Below, one piece after another: positions 11,652 through 25,191 of a stretch of 64,000 nucleotides of DNA. The translations under genes and the position numbers were made by a program. The stretch lies in the NCBI GenBank assembly GCA_029204225.1, contig CM055102.1:33828585-33892584 (forward strand). The letters are read 5' to 3'. Numbering within the stretch: position 1 is the first letter of the stretch; each line of letters begins with the position of its first letter. Under the pieces are notes generated by a model. The model had not been told where the DNA came from. It saw only the letters and a program-made list of their open reading frames with translations, and did no database searches. This stretch comes from Diphasiastrum complanatum. Lineage: Eukaryota; Streptophyta; Lycopodiopsida; Lycopodiales; Lycopodiaceae.

Positions 11652-12640
11652 TTTTTGTTATAGCAAAAGTTATAGATCTAAGTCAGATCTGAGACTTCTT
11701 TCTGTCTAAATGATCATCCTCTGATGCATCAAGGCACTCCGAATGTCAGCAAGAACCTCACGGCAGCTCCATCCTTCACGGCACAGTACAAAAAGTGAAT
11801 CAGCCACCGCTAATTACAATGTGAAAGGTTTGTGAAAAATCCAAAAAATGAACAATAAATGCAAGGGCAAGAAAATCAGCACGCTTTGTACCCTGAGACG
11901 AGACTGCGTCGGGCGAGGCTTTGTGCCAGCAATTGCTGCACGGTTGCAGGGCTTCAACGCCTCCAGCCACTCAATCTAGCATCACATTGTTCGCATCTGC
12001 TCTTTATTACCAGCATTTTTCAGTTTTTCTCACAGCGATTTGTAACAAAAAACATCTCTCGATCCATGTACATCGCCATCGCCATCTCCACCTCCACCTT
12101 CATGTACGTTTCCGTGACAAAGTCTTCTCCGCGTTCCCTCTCACCGTTGAGCGAGGAAGAAAGAGAAAGAGAGAGAGAGTAAGACAGCGCGCATGGCTCG
12201 TTACCGTTGGATATTTCGACCACCGTTCAGAATTCGCCACGTATTCTACAGCAATCATTAAATATTTTGGAAAACTGCAAAATAACACATGGCGAGCATC
12301 TAGTGGTGGATACACAATCCCATTAAGTATCATTGGAAGTTGTACGGTTACAAGGAATATTAGGACGTGCTGAAAAGGGAGTCCAGCATGCATCAATTTC
12401 AGGTGAGGGTCACACCAATTAATGTGTTAGAGTAGAGTTAGGGGGTATTTCCATGTGGTCAGTTCACCTTAGCTCTCGGCCTCACCATTTCTAAGTTGAG
12501 CGGGTTCACCTGTTCTCTCTCCAGCACCTAATTTTTGAATTTTGTGCAAACCCACTCACCCGTTCTTAGACCCATGCTTTTGATTTAAGTCATCTTCCCA
12601 AGTGAACGAGTGAGTATGGAAAGGTGCTTTTAACCAATTG
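11652..12640 (-). promoter_or_regulatory. Upstream region of the transporter gene
   Basis: This is the presumed 5' UTR and promoter of the minus-strand gene. A purine tract on the plus strand at about 12160-12181 (agaaagagagagagag) reads as CT-rich on the gene strand, a common feature of plant 5' UTRs and core promoters. No clear TATA box was found by eye. Short ORFs on both strands here (for example 11859-12373) are not supported by any motif. Nothing else is seen up to MITE-1. Confidence 0.35.
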
Positions 12641-13102
12641 GTTAGGCGGGTATATAGGGTCACGGCTGGAATCAATAATGGGTATCAACATGGTATTAAA
12701 AAATCGTTTTGACTGGTATATGAATTTCTAAAACCATGGTCTAGAACTCGACACCCACTATTAACTATTTTACTATTCATGTTGATACCCAAGTTGGGGA
12801 GATTTTGTGGATTTTTGCCATGGTATCAATAATAGTACTATTTTTTGTAGTTTTTTTAATATTTCAAACTCTTTATATCTTAAATTATGATATTACTCTT
12901 TAAAAAAAATATTTGTGGAAATTCATACATGTTTATCCCCGAGTTGATAACCGGCTGGTATCACCCTTGTGATACTAGCCTGGTCTATACCAGTCTACAA
13001 CTCCTATACCTCCTTATGTTGATACCCTACCGGTATTAAATTTTTTTAAAACCTGCAATACCCTGACCCGGCTGGTATCAAAATTTTTGATACTCGCCTA
13101 AC
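12641..13102. mobile_element. MITE-1: 462-bp candidate with terminal inverted repeats
   Basis: The left end GTTAGGCGGGTAT and the right end ATACTCGCCTAAC are inverted repeats matching at 12 of 13 positions. Both ends are flanked by ATTG (12637-12640 and 13103-13106), a possible 4-bp target duplication. The inside has no ORF and is full of ggtatca / tgatacc words in both orientations, and ggctgg(t)atca recurs near both ends, so it could fold extensively. The superfamily is not clear from the ends. Confidence 0.5.
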
Positions 13103-16100
13103 ATTGCCTTTAATTGTTGTGTTTGGAGAGATTTGTTGGTTTTTGAAAATTGTGGCATCCCTAAAATTCCAACTCCTCTTACCTTTAAAATCCTCCTCCA
13201 TTGACTATACTTGACATTGATTATAAATAACTAGCATGTTGACAAAATCAACAAAGATGGTCTACTAAAGCACCGGACCATATATGTAAGCTCATAAGGA
13301 GCCAATTGTTCCAATATTTGCTCATCTAATAAATTGACGTATACTTACATATTGTGAATATATTAAAGCTAGTGCCTTTAAAATTCCATAAAAGGAGTTT
13401 AGTGTTCAAGTATTGGTTCATCTTTATAAATGGACCTACACTTACATATTGTGTATATTAAAGCTAATGCTATTAACCATGATATTGTGTATATTAAATG
13501 TATTGCTATTAAATACTGTTAACCATCAAGTTTTAAACTTTTAAAAGGCTTTTAGTGTTATATATGTTTTGTTGAGCCTGCCCCCCCTTCGAAAAATAAA
13601 AAGAGACTGCTTCACTTCATCTAAGTTTATTGTATTGAGACAAAAATGTAAGAACAAGTGTATCGAAAGTAGTTTATTCTACTTTAGCAAAGGGTGTCCA
13701 AATCTAAGCTACCAAAATCATATGCTTGTCCATGTCTACTTTAACAAAGGTTGTTCAAATCTAAGTTACAAAAAGCACTTACTTGTCCTACTATTGAAGT
13801 AATGCTTGTGATTTTGATACTTAAGCCAAAAGATTTTCAAGAGAGATGAAGAGGACGACGATCTTGTGCTCTTTCCATGTGTTTTGACCTTTTTGCTTCC
13901 ACTCATGTAGTTGACAACCCCTTTCTATTGAGGTAGGAAGTAGCCGATCTTGCATAATTACCCCTAACATACAGTTGTGCCCTTCTACAATTGCCCTTAC
14001 TACAAAATGCCAAAACTTCAATGAACCATGCATGCGGTCATAGTTATATGTTGTGGCAAAATTGTGAGTAGATTCTCTATTTCCTAAAGCTTAGAAGCAA
14101 AATTCACTTCCCAATTATCACAATATATTTGCCATACAACATGATATTTAAGATCAATAAACTAAGCGATAGAATTGAATAAAGAATCAAATTGATTAAT
14201 AATGTCTGAAGGCCATGCATGAAACTAGCAAGGTGATAAATAAAAAATACAAAAATGTTCTTTGTTCGTTGTTTGTAAGAATCTTTTTGTACCATAAACA
14301 TATTGCAACACAAACATATCACTATTACCAGCAACAATTTCAATGCCATCAATATATTTGAGTTCAATGCAGCCAAATTGCCCATGCCAAGATACCCCGT
14401 TCCTTCAATTTAGAATCTTCCCAAAAACCGTAGAAATCTTCTAACAACCAAGGCTCTTAGATGTTATCTCCCTCATTCTTGGTAAGATTATATAATCAAT
14501 ATTCCAAGCATACTCCACATTATGAAGAAAAATAAAATCCAAGGGGATAACATGGTATATGCCCCTCGTGCACTCATAACTTGGGCCTAGGCCAAATTTT
14601 AAAAAATTAAAAATTGGCTCACTCAAAGCTCAAGCCTCTACAAAAAAGAAAATGTCAAAAAATCCTACAACCCCCCCCCCCCCCTCCCAAAAAAAAAAAA
14701 AAAACCACTCATGCCTTGGGATAGGATTTTGTCTTTTTTTGAAGGAGCTAGCACAAGAGTGCAAGGTTGGATGTCCTCTCACTTTTTTTTTGGCTAGTGC
14801 CTCTAGGACACATTATCTTGGCTATAAGCTTTGCAAGATTCAAAAGCAAGCTAGCCTCATCCTTCTTAAACTAACACATGTCTCAAACTCAAGATGAAGG
14901 CCAAGATTACTTGGCCCTAATGTTGTAGTCTTGCCGTGGGGAGTTGTAGACAAACAAAGTCGGCTTGGATGGTTGTAATAATAATAACTTCTCACCATAA
15001 TGATCGTGGTCAAGTAGCATAGAATCTGATAGTCCATAAAATCTATTTTATTTTCAAAACTGATGGTGAAAAAGAAGTAATCAGTCTTAAGCATGATAAA
15101 CACTTGTCTATAAGATAGGCATAAACTTAGCAAAACCTTGATATGTATTTAATTTACCATCCACTTGTGGGTGCATACATGATATGAGTGAGTTTGTCAT
15201 TAAAAGTTGTCTACGTCATATTCATTCACTTGATGAGTTTTTGTTAGGAAGATAACAACATAATGGAAGTAGACGAATAAATAATTGTCATGATGAATGT
15301 AATGAGTAACAATAATAACTATATGATTGAAGCACCATGGGGCTTGTTGGCCATAGATTATCAATCTTTAGAACAAATTTTTTTAGAGGAAACTTTTGTG
15401 TACTACTATTTTTTTTTATTAAGATTATAAAATGGAAAAGTGGTTAGTTGTACATCATTTTTCTTGCACAACTTGAATTCTTTAGCTTATTCACTATGGA
15501 GGTGAGCAAATTACACCACTAGATTGAAAGATATAACTATAAAGGAGAACTTCACTCATTGAATTGAAAATTTTGGACTCGCCACAATGCAAAAATTGTC
15601 TTGATGTGGAATTGCTTGGACTGGTTGTAAATCTCTACATGCTTCCCACTGATACTATTTGTATTGAAAAATTTCGTTGAACAAGTGAGATATTGCAAGT
15701 TGACGTTTGCCCTTATTTTGAATTTTGAATTGCCCATTTTATCCTTTGTTTCGCATTATCTAGACTCACTAACTACCAAAAAAAACCTCAAATGAAATTT
15801 TTTGTCCGAAAATCTTGACTGACCAAAAAAAATATGTGCAAAGTTTTGAGTTGCTACGCATGTGAAATGTTCTTTTAAGAAGTTCACCAACTAGGTCATG
15901 AGAGTGCATTATAGAATGCAATTATGAGTACCTTCTATGCTTGTATGTTCCAACTTGTGAAATAGATAAGTGTTAATGTTTCTCATTTGTTGTTTTGGCT
16001 TTGATTCACCAACGCCATTTTTCTCATGTGTTCCTTGGCATCATTAATTGGATTTTTAAACTCTTATTGAAAAAATTCATTTGGAAGTTTTCAATTTATT

Positions 16101-18139
16101 ATCTTGTTTCAAAAATTTACTCACCAATTATAGTATTAAAAATTGGTTCAAGATAGTCTAATCATGCAATACTATTTGCCCTTTTGTGCCTTCACTGAAA
16201 CATATGCTCTCTATTGTAATTAAATACTTAACAACAAAATTATATAATCTTTTTCCACACTTGCAAAATTGTACCCAAAAACCAATGTGTTCAACTAATT
16301 TTAACAAACAGTGGTTGTTCACTTCTGCCCTTGAATGTGCTTTTATATCAAGTTCAAAATCGTTACAATGTTAGTTGATTGTTGAAATAAATACGCAAAC
16401 ATTTGCTATATACGTCACCAAAATTATTAAAACTTTAAGTAGAATTGCTAGCACTTTGAAATAACATAGCTGTAACTCCGATTACTTAGGAATAGGGTCC
16501 TCATCATTATGGGCACTTAAGGATAGGGTCCTCATTATGGGGCCCTTCCTATGGTGGGGATGACCTAAAGGAGGGCCTATGAATGCAATGGTGGCCCAAT
16601 GTCTCAAATGACCAAATGTATGAAGTTCATATAATTACCATATATTTGAGAGTCCAAATGGAGACAACAAATCCAATAACAATCAAATAATGATAAAAAT
16701 GCCAATATGACACATATAGCACTTTTTTGAAAACATAATTTTTGCTATGTTCCCCTTGCACATGGGTTAGTCAAGAGTCCATTAACACAAAGAATATCCA
16801 TGAACATATCAATTGAGTAGATTTAAAAACTAGGCATGCACACTTTATGTAGTTCTCTTAAGCATATGTCATATAAGTTTTTGTTGCTCCCTATGCACAT
16901 GGTCTTTAGTGAGTATCAAACATTGTAGTGCTTGTCTTCGGTATCTTTTATTTCAAACATTTTATTGATTCTAATTATCTCATTTTTTTAAAAACCTCAG
17001 TTTTCACGCATGCAAAAAATATATTATTCTTAAATAGGTTGAGACTAGTTTTCATGACTAAGTTGTAAGGTTGAATTTTTAAGGATGTGAAAAACCATGT
17101 AATATAACTCTAAAAGCATCATCACTACAACATTTTGCGGGCTTATGCACAAGTTTTCAACAAAATATACAAAATCATATTGTCATGCATTGTTGACAAT
17201 AGATATTGCATCATTTTCTTTTTAGTAAAACTACAAGAGAGCATCACCCTCTTTCCTTCCAAGAACCTATATCAAAGTCACAATGTCGCCTTCCAACAAG
17301 AGGTGTACCTCAAGCCAGAGGTCCATTGGGTTGCATATATCGCAATTGAGGTATGTTCATTGAATATGAATCTGCCAAGGTCTATTACATATGTTCTCAA
17401 GCAAAAGTCTTATACCATATGTATCTTGATCAAGATCATGACAAATACCTCAACCTAGGTCTTCCGTTGTCCTTTGACAACATTTGTACCTCAAGCATCA
17501 TCTTTTTGTCATTTGTGTTACCTCTTTTTCTCGTCCTTTGAGAAATATGATAAATTAGATATTTCCATTGGTAAGGTAAAGGTCGGACCTATCCATTGGT
17601 GAGTATTGCAATGTACTAAAGGATCGATCCTATGAGGAGAACATGATTTCAAGGCAAAAACTAATTAGAATGGTGGGAGAAGAGGGAGTTGTCACCAGCT
17701 ACCTCTACCAAGGCCTCAGGTGCTTCCTATTAGAGAATTCAAATAGTAAATCAATCCATTTCCATCATATATTTCCATACAAAATCACAATAAAAAAAGA
17801 TTAGATAAATTTAAGAATCTCACATGATTTGTTGAAAATCTTGTCGCGAAACTCGTCATTCAAAATGGACCTTCTATTGGAATCGAAGATGTCAGATTCT
17901 GATGGATTTAAATTTCCAATGACAAATAAGTGGTGACATTTTGCCGCAACATTTGAACTTATAGTAACTAACTTTGAAATCGCCAGTACTACAGTGATTA
18001 TGTAGCCAAACAATTAAGCATAAAAAATTATCAAACAAATAATTAGTCACGAATTGTTCGTGAATTAGTCGTGAAGAAATACAAAAACGTATACATTCTG
18101 AGACAGAAACTGAACGCAATGAAGGATAGTATTGATTCA
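13103..18139. other. AT-rich intergenic sequence, no gene seen
   Basis: About 5 kb with no recognisable gene or transposon. Small local duplications occur: cttacatattgtg(t)atat around 13350 and 13443, a roughly 60-bp unit repeated at 13677-13737 and 13738-13797, and agggtcctcat(catt)atggg repeated at 16494-16542. A C-run followed by an A-run (14669-14704) is a mononucleotide tract. ORFs of 60-107 codons here have no recognisable content. The interval ends exactly at the insertion point of COP-A. Confidence 0.45.
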
Positions 18140-18828
18140 TGTGAAAAATTGCCTACATTGGCAAATCTAGCCATGTAGAATATTGTACATTTTGTCAATA
18201 TTGTTTGTTGGTTACTTCAATGGCCAAAGTGTCACTTGTACATACACACCTAAAGTAGGTTACCACGAGTCAAGAGGAGTGGTTGTGTCTATTTGGTAGT
18301 GATTCCTACTTTGTAGGATCTAGACCATGATTTATGATGAGATTTGTACATACCATGCACCTACCAAGCATGACTCTTGGATTTAGGCTAGGGTTTTCAC
18401 ATTAGGGCAAGAAAGTGGAGTCTACTTCCTTATTACATGCTGGATTTTCACCTAACTTTGCAAAGGAAGTGTGTTTTACTATGTATTCCAATTCTCATAG
18501 TGAGAAGATAGAAACTTTTTGGAGCCTCAAGGAGAAACTCGAGTTTCCTCTCATTGTATGGTGATTACTCTATTTTTTCAATGAAACCCAGCTTTGGCAC
18601 TTTGTAAACACTGTCTACAGGCCGTACTACAGCCTTATTTCCACACGTGTGGAGTTGGATTATACTAATTGATCAATGCTTTGATTGTCTCTACTTGTTT
18701 CTATCAAGCTGCTAAACTAGATCTTGTTTTTTGATGACTAGTTTCTGATAGATTGTTTAACAAGCATACAATCACCTTGTGGATCATACAAAGATCCATT
18801 TATGGTCCTTAGTACTGTACTTTTCACA
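18140..18828 (+). repeat. COP-A 5' LTR
   Basis: Ends TGTGAAAA and TTTTCACA form an 8-bp inverted repeat. The palindrome ccacacgtgtgg (18641-18652), containing the G-box core CACGTG, lies 20 bp after gccgtact. It matches the right LTR end to end. Confidence 0.95.
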
Positions 18829-18840
18829 TGGTATCAGATC
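18829..18840 (+). other. COP-A primer-binding site
   Basis: TGGTATCAGATC directly after the LTR matches the initiator-Met tRNA type PBS (TGGTATCAGAGC) common in plant copia elements, with one change. Confidence 0.85.
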
Positions 18841-19459
18841 CAAGTACAAGGCCATTAATCTATGTTTGAATCTAATCCAGTTTTAGCAGGTTTTGGTGCA
18901 AAAAGCTAGTATTTGAAGGGCAAGCTGGTATCCAGGTTTTCGTGAGGGGATTTGATCCCAAACTTTTTCAGGATCAAAGTCCGTACTGTTCACATGTGTG
19001 GGCATCTCTGAACCAGCATTTAATAACCCATATTCATTGGATCATAGAAAATTCATCTGGTGTCAGTTTGATGTAATTTTTGGTGCAAATCCTAGGATAA
19101 GCTACCAAGACCACTTGCCATTGATTAGTTTTAAATCTGTTTCATGAAAACTAATTAATCTAGGCTGATTTCAGACCTTCTTAAAGTGGAAACCAGGTCT
19201 TGAAAGTACATCAAAGTGAATGAGAGAGAGAGAGTCAGTTTTTGTCCAAGAATAGCCAAGATTGGCAAGATTTGCTTGAGTGTAGTTTTCATCTCATCTT
19301 ATCTTCATTCCAGCTTGTGAGGGAGTGATAGAACTGTGGTTACAAATCCATTTGTTGGATTAGAAGTCAACATTTGAGTGAAACACTACAAGTTAGAAAC
19401 CTTTGTGAGTTTCAGGTACAAACAAATCTATATCTTGTGTGTAGAATCTTGCTAGTAAG

Positions 19460-22400
19460 ATGGGATCAGTGGGAGCCTACCTTTTAGAAGCTAGTGAGAG
19501 GTTAAATTCTACCAATTATGCTATTTGGAAAGTGAGGATGGAGTCACTAATGGTGCTCCAGGATCTTTATGAGTTTCTAATAGATGATGAAGATGAACCT
19601 CTAGGTGCATAGGAATTAGTGAGATACAAGAAGAGGTCTAGGCTTGCACTTCACTGTATTAAGATGAATGTAAGCAATGATCTTTTAAGGGAAGTATCAT
19701 CATGTAAGAGTGCTAAAGAGGCTTGGGAATCTTTAAAATCTATCTATGAGTCTAGTAACACTTCGAGGGTTCTCATGCTTAGGAATCAGATTCTATAAAG
19801 CATGAAAAGGAGTGATGAGAGTGCACAAGATTATGTGCTAAGAATCAAGTCTCTTAATAGGGAGTTGGCTTCCATTGGAGAGAAGATTCAAGATAGTGAG
19901 CATGTTCAGATTGTCCTAAATGGTCTAGGGAGTGGCTTTACAAATTTGGTCCAAAGCTTTGCAATCCAAGACACTTTGCCTACTATAGAAAAGCTACACA
20001 GTGTATTAGTAGCTGAAGAGTGTAGGATGTTGCATACCAATGCAAGAATGAATGCTATTTCTCTGCGGGATGGTGATGAGAAAGCTAATTTCTCATTCAA
20101 AAACAAGAAGAAGACCAATGGCAAGAAGAAGCACTTTAAGGAGACCAAGGAGGAGGATGAGGCTTCAAGCTCAAAGGGAAAGATCAACGACAAGTCCAAG
20201 TACAAATGTTTTTTCTGTGGAAAGAAAGGACATTTTGTATCAGAATGTCTCAAGAAGAAGAAGGCACAAGAGAGCAAACAAAGCAACATTGCACATCAGG
20301 AGGAAGAGGAGGATGAAGAGTCATCCTTGATGGTTTCCAACAAACCACCATCATCCAAGAACAACACCAATGATTCTTGGTGGATAGATAGTGGGGCAAG
20401 TTCCCACATGACATATCAAAAGGACATATTCTCCACCTTACTTTCTTACAATGATTTACATAGATCAATCTATACTGCAAGTAGTCAAGAATGTAAGATA
20501 AGTGGAATAGGAACAATTCCCTTGTATGTGGGATCATCCAAAAGGAAGAATCTAGATAATGTTCTTTATGTTCCTAAGTTAACCAAGAGTTTGCTTAGTG
20601 TTGGCCAGTTAATGGATAATGGCCTAGATGTACAATTTAAGCATGGAGTTTGTTCCATCCTTAAAAATGATGAATGTATAGCCAAAGGCTTTAAGCAAGG
20701 TAGATTGTTTAAGCTTGATGCTAATATTGCAGTGGAGAGTGTTAACTTGGCAAAGGTGGAGCTATCAAAGGTGGAACCGTGGCACAAAAGGTTGGGCCAC
20801 CCCAACTACAAAGCCATGGAATCTATGGCTACAAAGGAGCTTGTAGTTGGACTCCCCAAGCATTTGTCAAAGTGTGGGAAGAGATGTGAAGCATGCAGCC
20901 TCTCAAAGGCTCACAAACTACCCTTCTCAAGATCTACATCAAGATCAAACTCTCCTCTTGAACTCATCCATTCGGATGTTCATAGTTTTTCACATGAGTC
21001 TAATGGTGGTGCCAAGTACTATGTAATCTTCATTGATGACTATTCTAGATTTTGCTGGATGTACCTCTTGTCTAGCAAATCAATGGTGTTTGATTCTTTT
21101 GTAAAGTTCAAGACTTTGGTAGAAAATCAACTTAGTACCAAGATTAAGGTATTAAGGAGTGATAATGGAGGTGAATATATCTCCAATAAGTTGACTGACT
21201 TTTGTAGTTCTAATGGCATAAAGAGGGAGTTGTCATGTCCATACACCCCTCAACAAAATGGAGTGAGTGAGAGAAGAAATAGATCTCTTTGTGAGTGTGC
21301 TAAGGCCTTAAGGCTAGATGCTTCTCTATCCAAACCATTTTGGGGTGAAGCAATAACTTGTGCTAACTATTTGTGCAATAGATTGCCAAACCAAGCCTTT
21401 GGAGGAATCACACCATTTGAAGCTCTATTTGGAGAGAAGCCCAATATCAAAGATCTCAAAGTTTTTGGATCCACTTGCTATGTACACCAATCCTTGGATA
21501 AGAGAAGGAAGGACGATGCAACATCCATCAAAGGCATCTTTGTGGGATATGGTGAGAATAGCAAAGGTTATAGAGTCTTCAATCCCATCACTAGCAAGGT
21601 GATAGTGAGTAGGGATGTTATTTTTTATGAAGCACATGCTTGTGATTTGGATGATAATGCTACTAATCATCTTGATGCCAAGGATCATGCTAGGATGGAG
21701 GAGGAGCTTCCAAGTGAAGAAGAACTTGAGGATCCACCTCAAGATGCAAGAACTCCAAGAACTCCAAGAACTCCAAGAAGATCTACAAGGGCAAGATCCG
21801 AGCCATTGAGGCTCACCTATGATGGTCAAGGTGATCAAAGGGAAGGCTCATCATCTTTCACATCTTACACCTTTCTTACCTCAATGTTAGATGAGCCAAC
21901 ATGCTATGAAGATGCTTGTAAGTCTAAAAGTTGGGTGGATGCTATGCAAGTAGAGTATGATGCTCTTATTGAGAATCATACTTGGGATCTTGTGGATCTT
22001 CCTCAAGGGAAGAAACCTCTTGATTGCAAGTGGGTGTTTAGATTGAAGCATAATCAAGATGGATCAATAAGCAAGCATAAAGCTATGCTTGTTGCCAAAG
22101 GTTTTTTACAAACCAAAGGCATTGACTATGATGAGACTTTTGCTCCTGTGGCTAAGCTTGTTACTATCAGGTTGATCATTAGTCTTGCTACAACCTTCAA
22201 TTGGGAGCTATTCCAACTTGACTTCACAAATGCATTCCTCAATGGTTATTTGGAGGAAGAGATCTACATGAGGCAACCCGAGGGCTTCATCAAGGCAAAG
22301 CATGAAGGAAAGGTGTGTTTTTTGAAGAAGAGCCTTTATGGGCTCAAGCAAGCACCTAGAGCATGGTACTCTAGGCTAAACTCTTTTCTCATTTCCATCA

Positions 22401-23491
22401 ATTTTGTAATGAGTGCCTATGATCCATCATTGTATAAAAGTTTTCATGATGGCATGATCATTATTCTTGTTTTGTATGTAGATGCCATTATCTTGAGTGG
22501 TAACGATCTAGATGGAATTAGAGATGTAAAAATTGCTTTAGCAAAAGAGTTTAGGATGGTAGATCTCAACCAATTGAGCTTCATTCTTGGAATAGAGGTT
22601 ATTAGAGGATGTGATTTTAGCTTCATTTGTCAATCTAAATATGCTACATCAATCCTAGATAGATTTGGAATGAAGAATTGTAAAGGCATTGAGACACCAA
22701 TGGAGCAACATGTAAAAGCATCTATTGGTTGTGATGAAGCATCCTTTGAGGACATCACATTATATAGAAGGCTTATTGGATCCTTGATCTATTTAACTAT
22801 AACTAGACCTGATCTTAGTTATAGTATTGGAAAGTTAAGCCAATTCATGCAAAGTCCTCTAGTTTCACATTGGAAGATGGCCAAAAGAGTTCTTAGATAC
22901 ATTTCATTCACTAAGAATTTTAGTATTTTGTATAGAGGAACTAATCTTGGCTTAAGAGCCTATAGTGACTCGGATTTTGCAGGTGACAAAGTGGATAGAA
23001 GATCAACAAGTTCTTTTGCCACCTTTCTATGTGATGGAGTAGTATCATGGCTTTCCAAAAAGCAAGATACCATCTCCCTATCTTCCACAGAATCTGAATA
23101 CAAGGCCTTGACATCAACATGCAAGGAGGTCTTGTGGCTCAAAAGGCTATTGGTGGAGCTTCATGTCATGGAGGAGGAGATCTCTATCATCTATTGTGAC
23201 AACCAATCAGCCCAATCACTTGCAACTAATCCTACATTCCATGCAAGGAGCAAATACATCGAAATTGTTCATCATTTCGTGAGGAAAAAAGTGCAAGCTA
23301 AAGAGATCAAGCTCCAACACGTGTCATCATCAAGTTGCTTGGCTGATTTGTTTACTAAACCTTTACCTAAAGATTCATTTGTCAAGCTTAGATCTTCAAT
23401 TGGAGTTATTGATAAAAACATTGTGATCTCCAAGGCTAGATTTGAGGAGGAGTGTGAAAAATTGCCTACATTGACAAATCTAGCCATGTAG
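19460..23491 (+). pseudogene. COP-A gag-pol polyprotein, inactivated
   Basis: One frame from the ATG at 19460 to 23491 encodes Gag, protease, integrase, RT and RNase H in the Ty1/copia order. Two in-frame stops break gag: TAG at 19610-19612 (codon 51) and TAA at 19796-19798 (codon 113); COP-B has sense codons at both places. Zinc knuckle CFFCGKKGHFVSEC spans residues 250-263 and the protease WWIDSGASSHMT lies near 307-318. Integrase shows the HHCC finger, then SDV, RSDNGGE and the QQNGVSERRNR glutamate. RT has DETFAPVAK and NAFLNG, but its catalytic YVDD reads YVDA (22475-22486); COP-B keeps YVDD. RNase H motifs (SDSDFAGD, SSTESEYKAL, CDNQSAQSLA) follow. The last 12 codons and the stop lie inside the 3' LTR. 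The element could move only with proteins supplied by a relative. Confidence 0.93.
23441..23452 (+). other. COP-A polypurine tract
   Basis: The purine run gaggaggag directly before the 3' LTR is the expected plus-strand primer site for reverse transcription. Confidence 0.75.
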
Positions 23492-24139
23492 AATATTGTA
23501 CATTTTGTCAATATTGTTTGTGGGTTACTTCAATTGCCAAAGTGCCACTTGTACATACACACCTAAAGTAGGTTACCACGAGTCAAAAGGAGTGGTTGTG
23601 TCTATTTGGTAGTGATTCCTACTTTGTAGGATCTAGACCATGATTTATGATGAGATTTGTACCTACCATGCACCTACCAAGCATGACTCTTGGATCTAGG
23701 CTAGGGTTTTCACATTAGGGCAAGAAAGTGGAGTCTACTTCCTTATTACATGCATTTTCACCTAACTTTGCAAAGGAAGTGTGTTTTACTATGTATTCCC
23801 ATTCTCCATAGTGAGAAGATAGAAACTTTTTGGAGCCTCAAGGAGAAACTCGAGTTTCCTCTCATTTATGGTGATTACTCTATTTTTCCAATGAAACCCA
23901 GCTTTGGCACTTTGTAAACACTGTCTACAGGCCGTATTACAGCCTTATTTCCACACGTGTGGAGTTGGATTATACTAATTGATCAATGCTTTGATTGTCT
24001 CTACTTGTTTCCTATCAAGCTACTAAACTAGATCTTGTTTTCTGATGACTAGTTTCTGATAGATTGTTTAACAAGCATACAATCACCTTGTGGATCATTC
24101 AAAGATCCATTTATGGTCCTTAGTATTGTACTTTTCACA
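23453..24139 (+). repeat. COP-A 3' LTR
   Basis: 687 bp, matching 18140-18828 with about 2% substitutions. The gag-pol stop codon is 39 bp inside it. The G-box palindrome ccacacgtgtgg is at 23951-23962. The ATTCA target duplication follows at 24140-24144. Confidence 0.95.
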
Positions 24140-24331
24140 ATTCAGTATGAAACGTAACAGAAGTAAATGAGTACAATAAGTTGCAGATCGAAGCCGCCTA
24201 CTCTATGCTATCTTTGAGCGGCTAAAATGAAAGTCTGAATTAAGTGCAATGTTGATAAGTAGTAGTGCAATAGCAATCTCTAAAACAACTCTAAGAAGTG
24301 AGCTAGAATGCTCATGAGTGTCAAGCTCACA

Positions 24332-25191
<860 letters not shown>

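Larger units (their letters stand above)
18140..24139 (+). mobile_element. COP-A: complete Ty1/copia element with ATTCA target duplication
   Basis: A 6.0-kb element with LTRs of 689 and 687 bp, both TGTGAAAA...TTTTCACA. The flanking five bases 18135-18139 and 24140-24144 are both ATTCA. It has a tRNA-Met-type PBS and a purine tract just before the 3' LTR. LTRs differ at about 15 substitutions and 4 small indels (about 2%). It belongs to the same family as COP-B. The gag-pol gene is defective (see its entry). Confidence 0.95.

Noticed and set aside
12641-13102. Assignment of MITE-1 to PIF/Harbinger from TTA/TAA next to GGCG
   Set aside because: TTA on the left and TAA on the right are inverted rather than direct repeats, so they are part of the inverted ends, not a target duplication.
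19906-23511. Minus-strand ORFs inside COP-A (for example 19906-20289 and 21425-21838)
   Set aside because: They are complements of gag-pol, and equivalents appear in COP-B only because the coding sequence is shared.
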